From positions 5,456,001 to 5,520,000 of the forward strand of contig NZ_CP123923.1 of the NCBI RefSeq assembly GCF_030450125.1: a DNA stretch of 64,000 bases, given 5' to 3'. The DNA is from Streptomyces sp. WP-1. Its GTDB lineage: Bacteria; Actinomycetota; Actinomycetes; Streptomycetales; Streptomycetaceae. The number at the start of each line of letters is the position of its first letter. Position 1 is the first letter of the stretch. Below the pieces are notes generated by a model. It was given only the letters and a program-made list of their open reading frames with translations, made no database searches and was not told where the DNA came from. Made by a program: the position numbers and the translations under genes. This document shows, in pieces, positions 45,334 to 54,409 of the stretch.

Positions 45334-46148
45334 TGCCGGTGCTGGTGGCGAGCGACCTCGACCGGACGCTGATCTACTCCTCGGCGGCCCTCGCGCTGAC
45401 CATGCCGGACGCCCGCGCGCCCCGGCTGCTGTGCGTGGAGGTGCACGAGAGCCGACCGCTGTCGTACATGACCGAGACGGCGGCGCGGCTGCTGACCGAC
45501 CTCGGGGACGCGGCCGTGTTCGTGCCGACCACGACCCGGACCCGCAAGCAGTACCAGCGCATCAACCTGCCCGGCCCGCAGCCCGCGTTCGCGATCTGCG
45601 CCAACGGCGGCCACCTGCTCGTCGACGGTGTCACCGACCGCGACTGGCACGCCCGGGTGCTGGCCCGCCTCGCCGACGAGTGCGCGCCGCTCGCAAAGGT
45701 CCAGGAGCATCTGACGCGGACCGCCGACCCCGTGTGGCTGCGCAAGCAGCGGGTCGCCGAGGACCTGTTCGCCTACCTCGTGGTCGAGCGCGAGCTGCTG
45801 CCCGAGGACTGGGTGAAGGAGCTGAGCGCCTGGGCCGAGAGCCGTGGCTGGACCGTCTCGCTCCAGGGCCGCAAGCTCTACGCCGTGCCCAAGCCGCTCA
45901 CCAAGAGCGCCGCCGTCCACGAGGTGGCCCGCCGCACCGGCGCCGAGCTGACCCTGGCCGCCGGCGACTCCCTGCTGGACGCCGACCTCCTGCTGGCCGC
46001 GGACCGGGGCTGGCGACCGGGCCACGGGGAACTGGCGGACACGGGGTGGCTGGCGCCGGGGATCAGCGCGCTGCCGGAGAGGGGGGTGCTGGCGGGGGAG
46101 CGCATCCTGAGAGAGTTCCTGAAGGCGACGCGCACGGCCGCCCCGTAG
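45333..46148 (+). CDS. HAD-superfamily phosphatase of the Ter stress module
   Basis: A 271-residue Cof-type HAD hydrolase. Motif I ASDLDRTLIYS (6-16) contains the nucleophile Asp and the acid/base Asp; motif II is VPTTTRT; GRKLYAVPKPLTKSAAV carries the motif III Lys; TLAAGDSLLDADLL is motif IV. The ATG overlaps the PRTase stop (TGATG), so it is translationally coupled. It likely removes phosphate from the product of the PRTases. Confidence 0.9.
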   Translation: MPVLVASDLDRTLIYSSAALALTMPDARAPRLLCVEVHESRPLSYMTETAARLLTDLGDAAVFVPTTTRTRKQYQRINLPGPQPAFAICANGGHLLVDGVTDRDWHARVLARLADECAPLAKVQEHLTRTADPVWLRKQRVAEDLFAYLVVERELLPEDWVKELSAWAESRGWTVSLQGRKLYAVPKPLTKSAAVHEVARRTGAELTLAAGDSLLDADLLLAADRGWRPGHGELADTGWLAPGISALPERGVLAGERILREFLKATRTAAP

Positions 46149-46187
46149 GTGACCCCCGGTGGGGGCCCGGTGGGGCCCCGGCCGGGG

Positions 46188-46403
46188 TCAGCCGCAGCAG
46201 CCCCCGCCGCAGCAGCCGCCGCCACCCCCCTGGGGCGCTGGGGCCGAGGACGGGGCCGAACCGCCCACCGCGACCGTGGACAGCAGCTTCACCGTGTCCG
46301 CGTGCCCGGCGGGGCACTGCGCCGGTGCCGCCGACTCCGACATCGGCCGGCTCAGTTCGAACGTGTCGCCGCAGCTCCGGCAGCGGTACTCATAGCGAGG
46401 CAT
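46188..46403 (-). CDS. FmdB-family zinc ribbon protein
   Basis: A 71-residue protein. MPRYEYRCRSCGDTFELSRPMSE is the FmdB zinc ribbon (CxxC), with the second Cys/His pair in QCPAGHAD. The tail is Gly-rich and ends GGGGGCCGGGCCG with four more Cys, a common feature of actinobacterial members. The ATG at 46403 is preferred over a GTG two codons before. Probably a metal-binding regulatory protein; role not established. Confidence 0.88.
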   Translation of the reverse strand: MPRYEYRCRSCGDTFELSRPMSESAAPAQCPAGHADTVKLLSTVAVGGSAPSSAPAPQGGGGGCCGGGCCG

Positions 46404-46577
46404 GAGCACAGCGTAGCCGCGAGGGGCAAACGCGTCGTCTCAATGTTTGATGAGTGTTGGCAGGCACCCGGTACTCGTGCGGAGGAATCGAAAACTTCGC
46501 TGATAACTTGTGAACGCCGTTGCGAGGACGCTCAGCTCACCGCGCGAGCAAGAGCGAGTGCGGAGGGGAGACGCATA

Positions 46578-48821
46578 GTGACCGATGCGTCGCAGGGGGA
46601 GGGCCGGACCGGCCGGGACGAGCAGCCGCTCGACGCCGACCGGACCCTGCATCTGAGAGTGGACGCTCTCCGGGCCGACGAGACCGTGCAACTGCGCGTG
46701 CCCCCGCCGCCCGAGCCCCCGTCCGGCGGCGGACGGGCCGAGCGCAGACGCAGCGCGCGCCCCTCCCCGCGGGAGCGCGCGGGGAGCGTGACGGCCCGAA
46801 TACTCACCCTGCCGACGCCACTGACACGCCGGCTCGCGCCGTACCTGCGCCCCCTCGCACCCTACGCGCGGCGCCTCAGGCCCGCCTACCCCCGCCCCGG
46901 CCGCAACGGCTGGCGGCGCTGGCTGCCCTCCTGGCGGCAGTGGCTCGGCGGCACCCTGGCCTCCTTCGGCCTGCTCAGCGCCTTCCTGGTGACCGCGTAC
47001 GCGGTCACCGGCATACCGAGCGACCTGAACTCGTACGCCACCCAGCAGGACAACGTCTACTTCTGGTCCGACGGCACCCCGATGGCCCGTACGGGCTGGG
47101 TGCAGCGGCAGGCGATGCCCCTGAAGGAGATCCCCCCGGACGTCCGCTGGGCGGTGCTCGCCGCGGAGAACGAGACCTTCTACTCCGACCCCGGGATTTC
47201 CGTGAAGGGCATCAGCCGGGCGCTGTTCCGCACCGTGGGAGAGGGGGACACCCAGGGCGGTTCCACCATTACCCAGCAGTACGTGAAGAACGTCTATCTG
47301 AACCAGAACCAGACCGTCAGCCGCAAGTTCACCGAGGCGATGATCTCGCTCAAGCTCGACAACAAGATGAGCAAGGACAAGATCCTCGAGGGTTATCTCA
47401 ACACCAGCTGGTTCGGCCGCGGCACCTACGGCATCCAGCGCGCCTCCCAGGCCTACTACGGCAAGGACGTCAGCAAGCTCGACGTGTCCGAGGCCGCCAT
47501 GCTCGCCGGACTCCTCAAGGGCGCGGGCCTGTACGACCCCACCCTGAGCAAGGCCAACCACCAGCGGGCCGTCGCGCGCTGGTCCTGGATCCTCGACCGC
47601 ATGGTCAAGATCCACAAGCTGACGCCGGCCCAGCGCGCCCAGTACAAGACGTTTCCCGAGCCGCTGAAGTCCAACCCGCTGTACAACACCGGCGAGCAGA
47701 GCGACTACCTGGTGGAACTGGCCTCCCAGTACGCCAAGAAGTCCGCCCACCTGACCGACCAGCAGTTCGACCTCGGCGGCTACCAGATCTACACCACCTT
47801 CGACCGCGAGCGGGAGAACGCGCTCACCGGCGCCGTCACCAAGGCCCGCAAGAAGGCCAAGCAGGACGACCCCGACGCCGCGAAGAACGGCCACTACGGG
47901 GCCGCCTCCGTGGGCACCGACGGCCGGATCCTCGCCGTCTACGGCGGCCCCGACCACCGCACCCAGGGCTACAACGAGTCCAACGCGACCACCGTCCCGG
48001 CCGGCACCGCCTTCCTGCCCTTCGTCTACGCCGCCGGGCTCGAACACGGCGTCCACAAGACCCGCGGCGGACCCGCCACCCCGGTCACCCCCGACAGTGT
48101 CTACGACGGCGACGACGCCGTACCCGTCACCACCCCCGAGGGCCCCTACTGGGACCGCAGCGGCAAGAAGGTCGCGGCGCACAACGACGGCAACAAGTCG
48201 TACGGCAGGATCACCCTGCGCGAGGCCCTCGCCAAATCGGTCAACACACCGTTCATGCAGCTCGGCATGGACACCGGCCTCGGCCAGGTACGCCAGACCG
48301 CCCAGGCCGCCGGGCTGCTCCCCGCCAGCATCGGTCCCCAGGTGCCCACCCTCTCGCTCGGCAGCTCCACCCCCAGCGCCATCCGGATGGCCAGCGGATA
48401 CGCCACCTTCGCCGCCGGCGGCACCCACACGGAGCCGTACTCGGTGCGCCGTATCACCCGCAACGGCGCCCCCGTCGACCTGGCCACCCCGAGCCCCGCC
48501 CGCGCGATCGGCGCCGACGTCGCGCAGGACGTCGACCAGGCGCTCACCGACTCCTTCCGCGCCGCCCACCCGGACGTCACCACCCCGGGCGTGGCGGGCA
48601 AGGCAGGGACGGCGGACCAGGGCACCACCGACGAGGGCGGCACCGGCCGGAACACCGCCGCCTGGTACGCGGGCACGGCCGACTCGGTGTCCACGGCGGT
48701 CGTCGTCTACCGCATGGACCTGGCCAAGTCCCTCGAACCGCTCCCGCTGAAGGGACTCGCGGGCACCTCGCCGGACACCGTCCCCTACGCCCTCTGGTCG
48801 GCCGCCATGGGCCTGGACTGA
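46578..48821 (+). CDS. Class A penicillin-binding protein with degenerate transpeptidase motifs
   Basis: A 747-residue membrane protein. A long Pro/Arg-rich cytoplasmic part is followed by one helix (WLGGTLASFGLLSAFLVTAYAVTG, about 124-147). The GT51 glycosyltransferase domain is intact: AENETFYSDPG (catalytic Glu about 196), GGSTITQQYVKN and LNTSWFGRGTYGIQRASQAYYGKD. The C-terminal transpeptidase fold is present but altered: SxxK is TAFL (477-480), SxN is SVN (554-556), KTG is KAG (675-677). Ser nucleophile and its Lys are thus missing, so it should polymerise glycan but not cross-link. Start GTG 46578 follows GGAGGGGAG. Confidence 0.9.
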   Translation: MTDASQGEGRTGRDEQPLDADRTLHLRVDALRADETVQLRVPPPPEPPSGGGRAERRRSARPSPRERAGSVTARILTLPTPLTRRLAPYLRPLAPYARRLRPAYPRPGRNGWRRWLPSWRQWLGGTLASFGLLSAFLVTAYAVTGIPSDLNSYATQQDNVYFWSDGTPMARTGWVQRQAMPLKEIPPDVRWAVLAAENETFYSDPGISVKGISRALFRTVGEGDTQGGSTITQQYVKNVYLNQNQTVSRKFTEAMISLKLDNKMSKDKILEGYLNTSWFGRGTYGIQRASQAYYGKDVSKLDVSEAAMLAGLLKGAGLYDPTLSKANHQRAVARWSWILDRMVKIHKLTPAQRAQYKTFPEPLKSNPLYNTGEQSDYLVELASQYAKKSAHLTDQQFDLGGYQIYTTFDRERENALTGAVTKARKKAKQDDPDAAKNGHYGAASVGTDGRILAVYGGPDHRTQGYNESNATTVPAGTAFLPFVYAAGLEHGVHKTRGGPATPVTPDSVYDGDDAVPVTTPEGPYWDRSGKKVAAHNDGNKSYGRITLREALAKSVNTPFMQLGMDTGLGQVRQTAQAAGLLPASIGPQVPTLSLGSSTPSAIRMASGYATFAAGGTHTEPYSVRRITRNGAPVDLATPSPARAIGADVAQDVDQALTDSFRAAHPDVTTPGVAGKAGTADQGTTDEGGTGRNTAAWYAGTADSVSTAVVVYRMDLAKSLEPLPLKGLAGTSPDTVPYALWSAAMGLD

Positions 48822-48866
48822 TCACCCGGGCCCCGAACCCTCGACCACACGGAGATTGAGCCGCGC

Positions 48867-50168
48867 ATGTCTCGCAAGAAGCCACAGACGGGCCGGGGCC
48901 GGCGTCGCGCCCCCGGCCGCCGCCGCGTCCCCGCCGCCACCCGCCCGCAGCTCTTCACGCTCGCCGCCTTCCTCGTCGTGGCCTCCCTGGTGGCCGGCTA
49001 CCTCGCCCTGAGCCGCCCCGACGACACCACGCCCACCGCCGCCTCCGGCAAGGACGGCAAGGCGGGCGGCCCCGCGCCCTCCGCGACCGCGAAATGGGAC
49101 GGCAGGACCCACGTCCTCGGCGACGGCTCCACCTCCGACACCGGCCCGCAGAAGGGCACGCTCAAGCCCGTACCGCTCAAGCCCGGCGAGAAGCCGCCCC
49201 AGTTCGTCGTCTTCTCCTGGGACGGCGCCCTGGAGGGCGACGACCATCTCTTCTCGCACTACCGGGAGATGGCCCAGGAGTACAACGCCCACATGACCTT
49301 CTTCCTCACCGGCATCTACCTGCTGCCCAAGAGCAAGAAGGACCTCTACCACGGGCCGATGCACGAGCCCGGCGACGCCGCCATCGACTACCCCACCGAC
49401 GAGCACATCCGCACCACCCTGGAACAGCTCCGCCTCGCCTACGAGCAGGGCAACGACATCGGCACCCACTTCAACGGCCACTTCTGCGGCGCCAAGGGCG
49501 GCGGCGACTGGAGCGTCCAGGAGTGGAAGAGCGAGATCGACCAGTTCTACTCCTTCGTGGAGAACTGGAAGACGAACACCGGATACACCGACATCCCGCC
49601 GCTGCCCTTCGACTTCAAGCAGGAGGTCACCGGCGGTCGGGCACCCTGCCTGGAGGGCCAGCCCAACCTGCTGAAGGCCATCAAGAGCTACGGCTGGCGC
49701 TACGACGCCAGCTCCCCGGGCGACTTCCAGATATGGCCCGCCAAGAAGAACGGCATCTGGGACTTCCCGCTCCAGATGCTCCCGTACGAGAACGGCAAGT
49801 TCCAGGGCCTGTCCATGGACTTCAACTTCCTCTACAACCAGTCCAATGGCGAGACCGACGGCGACCCCGCCAAGTACGCGCAGTGGGAACAGCAGACGGT
49901 CGACTCCTACATGGCCGGCTTCAACCGCGTCTACTACGGCAGCCGCGCACCGCTGTTCATCGGAAACCACTTCGAGCACTGGAACGGCAGCATCTACATG
50001 AAGTCCATCGACCGGATCATCCCGGAGATCTGCACCAAGAAGGGCGTCAAGTGCGTGTCGTTCAAGGAACTCGCCGACTGGATGGACGTCCAGAAGCCCT
50101 CGACACTGGCCGCGCTGCGCAGCCTCGACCCCGCCCAGTCCCCGGACTGGTCCACCGTCGTCAAATGA
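48867..50168 (+). CDS. Exported polysaccharide-deacetylase-like (NodB fold) protein
   Basis: A 433-residue protein with an Arg-rich start and one N-terminal helix (LFTLAAFLVVASLVAGYLAL, about 29-48), so exported or anchored. The NodB-like core shows FVVFSWDGALEGD (one Asp of the usual TFDDG), HMTFFLTGIYLLP, and the metal-site-like THFNGHF. The C-terminal GNHFEHWNGSIY and CTKKGVKCVSFKELADWM close the barrel. Because the first Asp pair is WD rather than DD, deacetylase activity is uncertain. It follows the PBP by 45 bp and may act on cell wall glycans. Confidence 0.85.
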   Translation: MSRKKPQTGRGRRRAPGRRRVPAATRPQLFTLAAFLVVASLVAGYLALSRPDDTTPTAASGKDGKAGGPAPSATAKWDGRTHVLGDGSTSDTGPQKGTLKPVPLKPGEKPPQFVVFSWDGALEGDDHLFSHYREMAQEYNAHMTFFLTGIYLLPKSKKDLYHGPMHEPGDAAIDYPTDEHIRTTLEQLRLAYEQGNDIGTHFNGHFCGAKGGGDWSVQEWKSEIDQFYSFVENWKTNTGYTDIPPLPFDFKQEVTGGRAPCLEGQPNLLKAIKSYGWRYDASSPGDFQIWPAKKNGIWDFPLQMLPYENGKFQGLSMDFNFLYNQSNGETDGDPAKYAQWEQQTVDSYMAGFNRVYYGSRAPLFIGNHFEHWNGSIYMKSIDRIIPEICTKKGVKCVSFKELADWMDVQKPSTLAALRSLDPAQSPDWSTVVK

Positions 50169-50276
50169 CGTAAACGCAGGCCAGGTTCCGCTTGTGCAAC
50201 CCCCTTCACACGCGCCCAGGGGATCATGCGAAGATGCCCCCTCCCGGTAGGTGTACCGGCGTAGAGGGGAACATCA

Positions 50277-51470
50277 TTGAAGTCAAGAAGACTCAGCCGT
50301 AAGGGGCGTCGCACCACCATCGTCGGCGCCTCCGCCGCCGCCGTGGTCGCCGGCGTGGCGCTCATACCCAACTGGAGCGCGGGCGCGGCGGTCACCAACG
50401 ACCCGACCGTGGACGCGGCCACCAAGGCGACCTTCCAGAAGCTCGCCGACGCGGTCTTCACCGACCGCACCCAGGCCCTGGTGGACGGCTCCACCAGCGC
50501 CCGCACCCAGCACACCAAGGGCTTCCACGGCTCCGTCCGCCTCTCCGGCGGCCAGAGCCACGAGCAGTCCTCCGCCCTCGGCCAGCTGCGCGCCCGCAAG
50601 GACCGCCTCGCCAAGCTGGGCGAGAAGTACAGCGCCGGCAACACCACGGTGACGCTCGACGCCACCGAGGTGCACGGCCGCAGCGCCAAGGTCGCCGTCA
50701 CCGAGACGACGTCGCTGACCTACAAGCCGGGCACCACCTCGGCCAAGGGCCCGAGGACGACGGGCTTCCAGGCCCACCACGAGCTGACCTTCCAGGCCGG
50801 CCGGCACGGTGACTGGCAGCTCACGGGCATCAAGGACACCGACGACGGCTACCTCGCCGTCAACCAGGTCGCCACGCCCTCCGCGCCCAAGGACGACAAG
50901 CCCGCCGCCGCCTCCGACGACGGGCCGCCCACCGCGCCCCGCGCGGCCATCAGCTACCCGGCACCGGCGAACCCCAAGAAGCTCACCGGGGGTACGTACG
51001 ACTACAAGGCGATGGTCACGTACGCGCAGAAGTACTGGAACCACTACAACACCGCGTACCCGGACTACAACGGTGAAGGCGCCGGCGGCGACTGCACCAA
51101 CTTCGTCAGCCAGGTGCTGAAGGCGGGCGGCTGGAAGCACGTCCCCGGCTACACCGACGACTACACCAAGTGGTTCGGCACCGCCGACATCCAGTCCGAC
51201 TCCTTCGTCGGCGTCAACGAGTTCTCCTGGTTCGCGCTGTCCTCCAAGCGCGTCACCCCGCTCGCCAACGTGTACCAGGCGGACCTCGGTGACGTGATCC
51301 AGATGGACTTCAACCGGGACGGGTCCAAGGACCACTCCATGGTCGTCACCTACCGGGACGCCTCCGGCGTGCCCTACGTGACGTACCACTCCACCAACAC
51401 CTACAACAGGTCGGTGGCCAGCCTGGTCGCGTCCTACCCGACGGCGTACTACTACGCCTACAGGACCTGA
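50277..51470 (+). CDS. Secreted amidase-domain (Amidase_6) protein
   Basis: A 397-residue exported protein. The signal peptide is MKSRRLSRKGRRTTIVGASAAAVVAGVALIP... cut near AGAA (about 38). The middle is an Ala/Lys-rich stalk, then a low-complexity linker (DDKPAAASDDGPPTAP). The C-terminal amidase_6 domain (about 235-397) has YDYKAMVTYAQKYWNHYN, the Cys of GAGGDCTNFVSQVLKAGGW, and DHSMVVTYRD with the likely His. This NlpC/P60-like group cleaves peptide or amide bonds, perhaps in the cell wall. Start TTG 50277 follows AGAGGGGAAC. Its 3' end overlaps the next gene by 13 bases. Confidence 0.87.
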   Translation: MKSRRLSRKGRRTTIVGASAAAVVAGVALIPNWSAGAAVTNDPTVDAATKATFQKLADAVFTDRTQALVDGSTSARTQHTKGFHGSVRLSGGQSHEQSSALGQLRARKDRLAKLGEKYSAGNTTVTLDATEVHGRSAKVAVTETTSLTYKPGTTSAKGPRTTGFQAHHELTFQAGRHGDWQLTGIKDTDDGYLAVNQVATPSAPKDDKPAAASDDGPPTAPRAAISYPAPANPKKLTGGTYDYKAMVTYAQKYWNHYNTAYPDYNGEGAGGDCTNFVSQVLKAGGWKHVPGYTDDYTKWFGTADIQSDSFVGVNEFSWFALSSKRVTPLANVYQADLGDVIQMDFNRDGSKDHSMVVTYRDASGVPYVTYHSTNTYNRSVASLVASYPTAYYYAYRT

Positions 51471-52009
51471 CCGCGCCGGTCCGGCCGCCCCGGTCCTTCC
51501 TGCGGGGAGGACTCGGGGTGGCGGGCCCGCCAGTACGGATTGTCGTGCGGCAGCGCGTGACCGACCCGGCCGTACATCCCGAAGGTCATCAGCAGCAGCC
51601 CCACCACGAAGCTGAACAGCACGTTCTGGATCCTGAACGCCAGGAAGTTGTTCGGCGTGTCCAGCAGGGCCAGGAACAGGAACCCGTTCAGCAGGAACAG
51701 GATGCCCAGCACCATGTTCAGCGTGGACGCGACGTTCCCCCCGATCACCATGCCGACCAGCAGCAGCGCGCCGATGCAGATCGACAGCACACTGAGCGTG
51801 CCGTTCGTGTTCAGACCGGCGACGGTCGCACCGCCGATGTCGAAGAACCCGATGTGGTTGATCAGGCCCAGGATGCCGAAGACGACGAGGAACGCGCCGA
51901 TCAGCCCCGCACCGACCCGGTACACCAGGTTCAGCCGGTGATCGGTCGGCAGATGCTGATCGAACCGGATCCGCTGCTTGTCCTGCGTACGCGCTGCGTG
52001 CGTGGCCAT
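51458..52009 (-). CDS. DUF4383 membrane protein
   Basis: A 183-residue membrane protein with four helices: VGAGLIGAFLVVFGILGLI, LSVLSICIGALLLVGMVIGG, TLNMVLGILFLLNGFLFLAL and VLFSFVVGLLLMTFGMYG. The DUF4383 signature RVGAGL..FGILG and the RDNPYWR-like DNPYWRARHPE tail are present. GGGAGG precedes the ATG at 52009. Function unknown. Confidence 0.88.
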   Translation of the reverse strand: MATHAARTQDKQRIRFDQHLPTDHRLNLVYRVGAGLIGAFLVVFGILGLINHIGFFDIGGATVAGLNTNGTLSVLSICIGALLLVGMVIGGNVASTLNMVLGILFLLNGFLFLALLDTPNNFLAFRIQNVLFSFVVGLLLMTFGMYGRVGHALPHDNPYWRARHPESSPQEGPGRPDRRGQVL

Positions 52010-52207
52010 CTCGGCCTCCCTCGGGCGCTGGCGGCGGCCACCCGTCCCGGAACGTCCCGGAACGCGGCTTACCTCAATATCCGCCCGAACCGGGGCACCC
52101 GGCAACATGAGCACCAGCCGGCGGTGCCGCATCGGTTCGGCGCGGGTGGGCGGGGACCGGGCGGGTGCCGGCCCCCTGCGACTGCCGCACGATCCGCCGG
52201 GCAGTCC

Positions 52208-53611
52208 CTAGTGCGCGACGCCCCCGCGGTCCTCCCGGATCCGCGTCACCACCTGCGCCACCGCCTGCCGTACCGCGTCCGTCTCGGTCAGGAAGTGCCA
52301 GTAGTCCGGATGCCGGCCGCCCTCAAGGCCCGCGACCGCCCGCTCCAGCCGCGCCACCGCGTCGTCCAGCGGCCGGGCGTGACCCGGATCCGGGGTCGCC
52401 CGGCCCGTCATCGCCAGCCGCTGCGCGTCCCGGATCGCGAACCGCGTCCGCTCGATCTCCGCCTGCGGATCCTTCTGCACCGCGTTCAGCCGCGCCAGCC
52501 GGTCACCGGCCGCCGAGACCGCGTCGTCCGTCGTGTTCAGCAGCGCCCGCACCGTCGACAGCAGCGAGGCCGCGTCCGCCCAGCGCTGCGCGTCCCGCGC
52601 GGCCTGCGCCTCGCCCAGCTTCCGCTCCGCCTGCGTCACATTCTCCGCGGCCTGTGCCGGCACCTGCTGGAGGTCCTGCCAGCACGCCGCCGCGAACCGC
52701 CGCCGCAACTCGCTGAGCACCGGGTCCACCTGCCCGGCGCGCGTGGTCAGCGCCTGCGCGCGGGTCCGCAGCGAGACCAGCCGGTGGTCGATCTCGGCCG
52801 CCTTCTGCGGCAGCCCCTCGGCCTCCGCCCGGATCGCCCCGGCCTCCCGCTGCACCCGCTCGGCCCGCTCCAGCGTCTGCTGCACCCCGTGCTGACCGGC
52901 GCCCTGGTTCAGCTTCGTCAGCTCCGGCGCCAGCGCGGCCAGCCGGCCCGCGAGGTCATCGGCGCGCAGCCCCTGCTCCCGTACGCCGTCCAGCGCGTTG
53001 CTCGCCGCCAGCAGCGCCTGGCGGGCCCGCTCCACCGCGGGCGCCACCCGGGCGAGCAGCGTCTCGGCCGAACCCAGCAGCGGGCCGAGGGAGCCGCCGA
53101 ACCGCTCCAGCTCCTGCCTGACCCGCACCAGCTCGTCCCGCGCCGCCGTCAGCTCGGTGCGCGCCCGCGCCGCCGCCCCGGCCTCCAGATCGGCCCGGTC
53201 CAGGTCATGGGCGTCGACCGCCTGGATGTACCGCTGGCTGACCTCGTCGATCCGCCGTCCGAAGCCCTCGAAGTCCGCGGCGGCACGCCGGGCGGCGGGG
53301 GAGTCGTCCACCGCCGTGATGGTCTCGATCGAGATCCGCAGGTCCCGCTGCGCGGTGTCCAGTTCGTAGAACGCGGCCGCCGCCGCGTCCTTCGCCTCCT
53401 GCGCCTGCGCCCGCTGGCTCTCCGCCCGGCCGCCGAACCAGCGCCGGGTGCCGCCCCCCGCGAAGGCCACGGGCAGCGCGAGCACGGCGAGCGCCGGCAG
53501 GCTCATCAGGGTGAGGGTGTCCCGGAGAGCGGCGGCGGCCCCGTGCCGGGTCCTCGCGGCGGACGACGGTGGGTACGGCTGTGTCACTGACGTGCCCGGT
53601 CTCGCCGTCAC
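52208..53611 (-). CDS. Membrane-anchored coiled-coil protein
   Basis: A 467-residue protein of unknown function. A hydrophobic segment (MSLPALAVLALPVAFAGGG, about 36-54) is followed by a basic stretch and then about 400 residues of Ala/Arg/Glu/Leu-rich helix with heptad patterns, for example QRAQAQEAKDAAAAAFYELDTAQRDL and QTLERAERVQREAGAIRAEAEGLPQKAAEIDHRL. It resembles scaffold or envelope-spanning coiled coils. The GTG at 53611 has GGAGAGGGAT directly upstream; the ATG at 53506 would begin at the helix. The tail WHFLTETDAVRQAVAQVVTRIRED is conserved-looking. Confidence 0.78.
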   Translation of the reverse strand: MTARPGTSVTQPYPPSSAARTRHGAAAALRDTLTLMSLPALAVLALPVAFAGGGTRRWFGGRAESQRAQAQEAKDAAAAAFYELDTAQRDLRISIETITAVDDSPAARRAAADFEGFGRRIDEVSQRYIQAVDAHDLDRADLEAGAAARARTELTAARDELVRVRQELERFGGSLGPLLGSAETLLARVAPAVERARQALLAASNALDGVREQGLRADDLAGRLAALAPELTKLNQGAGQHGVQQTLERAERVQREAGAIRAEAEGLPQKAAEIDHRLVSLRTRAQALTTRAGQVDPVLSELRRRFAAACWQDLQQVPAQAAENVTQAERKLGEAQAARDAQRWADAASLLSTVRALLNTTDDAVSAAGDRLARLNAVQKDPQAEIERTRFAIRDAQRLAMTGRATPDPGHARPLDDAVARLERAVAGLEGGRHPDYWHFLTETDAVRQAVAQVVTRIREDRGGVAH

Positions 53612-53815
53612 ATCCCTCTCCCGTGCTGTGGTCCGCCCTGGGTGGTGCCATTCTCCCACCCCGTACGGACGAACACACGGGCCGGTCGGTTCGCTTTCGG
53701 CGACCGGAGCGGGGACGACCCTCGACCACCCTTGCCGTCCCGCCGTTCGGGTTTGCCCCGCACCGGCTCGGGCAAGGTAGGCTGTCGACTCGACCTGGGC
53801 GCCTGCCCGGGACAC

Positions 53816-53887
<72 letters not shown>

Positions 53888-53896
53888 CCGATGGGG

Positions 53897-53928
53897 AGAG
53901 CCTCCGGCCGAATGCGGCCGGGGGCTCT
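53897..53928 (+). terminator. Terminator of the tRNA-Val gene
   Basis: AGAGCCTCCGGCCG (53897-53910), loop AATG, CGGCCGGGGGCTCT (53915-53928): 14 pairs with one T-G, followed by TC. It ends the tRNA transcript. Confidence 0.75.
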
Positions 53929-54004
53929 TCGCGTTGAGAGGGGGCGGGCGGGGAGGCCGAGGCCCGTGGCGCCGAGGCCGATCGGGGTGGACCGGATCGG
54001 CCGG

Positions 54005-54358
54005 TCAGGCGTCTTCCGGGTCCCCGGCCGGCTGCTCCTCGTGGGCGTGCTTCAGGCGGCTGCGGGCCTGCACGCGCTGTTCGGCCGCGACCTCGGCCCA
54101 GAAGCGGTGGGTGCTGATGAACACCGCGAGTTCGTGTTCGCGGCGGCGCAGCTTCTCCACCTCCGCCTGTTCGTCGGCCGTCCAGCCCGGGGAGGCGGGG
54201 CGCTCCCGCTTGCGCCAGCCGTTGTCGTCACTGAAGCCGTCGACCGGCTCGACCGACCAGGGCAGCCGCCTGAGCAGGGCCGACAGCTCGGCCCTGACCT
54301 GGTGCAGCTCCTCCTGGCCGGCGAGGAGGTCACTGGGGAATTGATAGGTCGTAGCCAC
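54005..54358 (-). CDS. Hypothetical helical protein
   Basis: A 117-residue charged soluble protein. LAGQEELHQVRAELSALLRRLPW and DEQAEVEKLRRREHELAVFISTHRFWAEVAAEQRVQARSRLKHA are two amphipathic helical stretches separated by a Trp/Pro-containing loop. No known family is recognised. The ATG at 54358 gives the whole protein. It is 51 bases after helR on the same strand and could share its transcript, which would place it under the same control; that is inference. Confidence 0.7.
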   Translation of the reverse strand: MATTYQFPSDLLAGQEELHQVRAELSALLRRLPWSVEPVDGFSDDNGWRKRERPASPGWTADEQAEVEKLRRREHELAVFISTHRFWAEVAAEQRVQARSRLKHAHEEQPAGDPEDA

Positions 54359-54409
54359 GCCGCAATGCTACGCCTGTTCGATTTACGGTTGCGAGGTCGA
54401 TCGAGAGGT

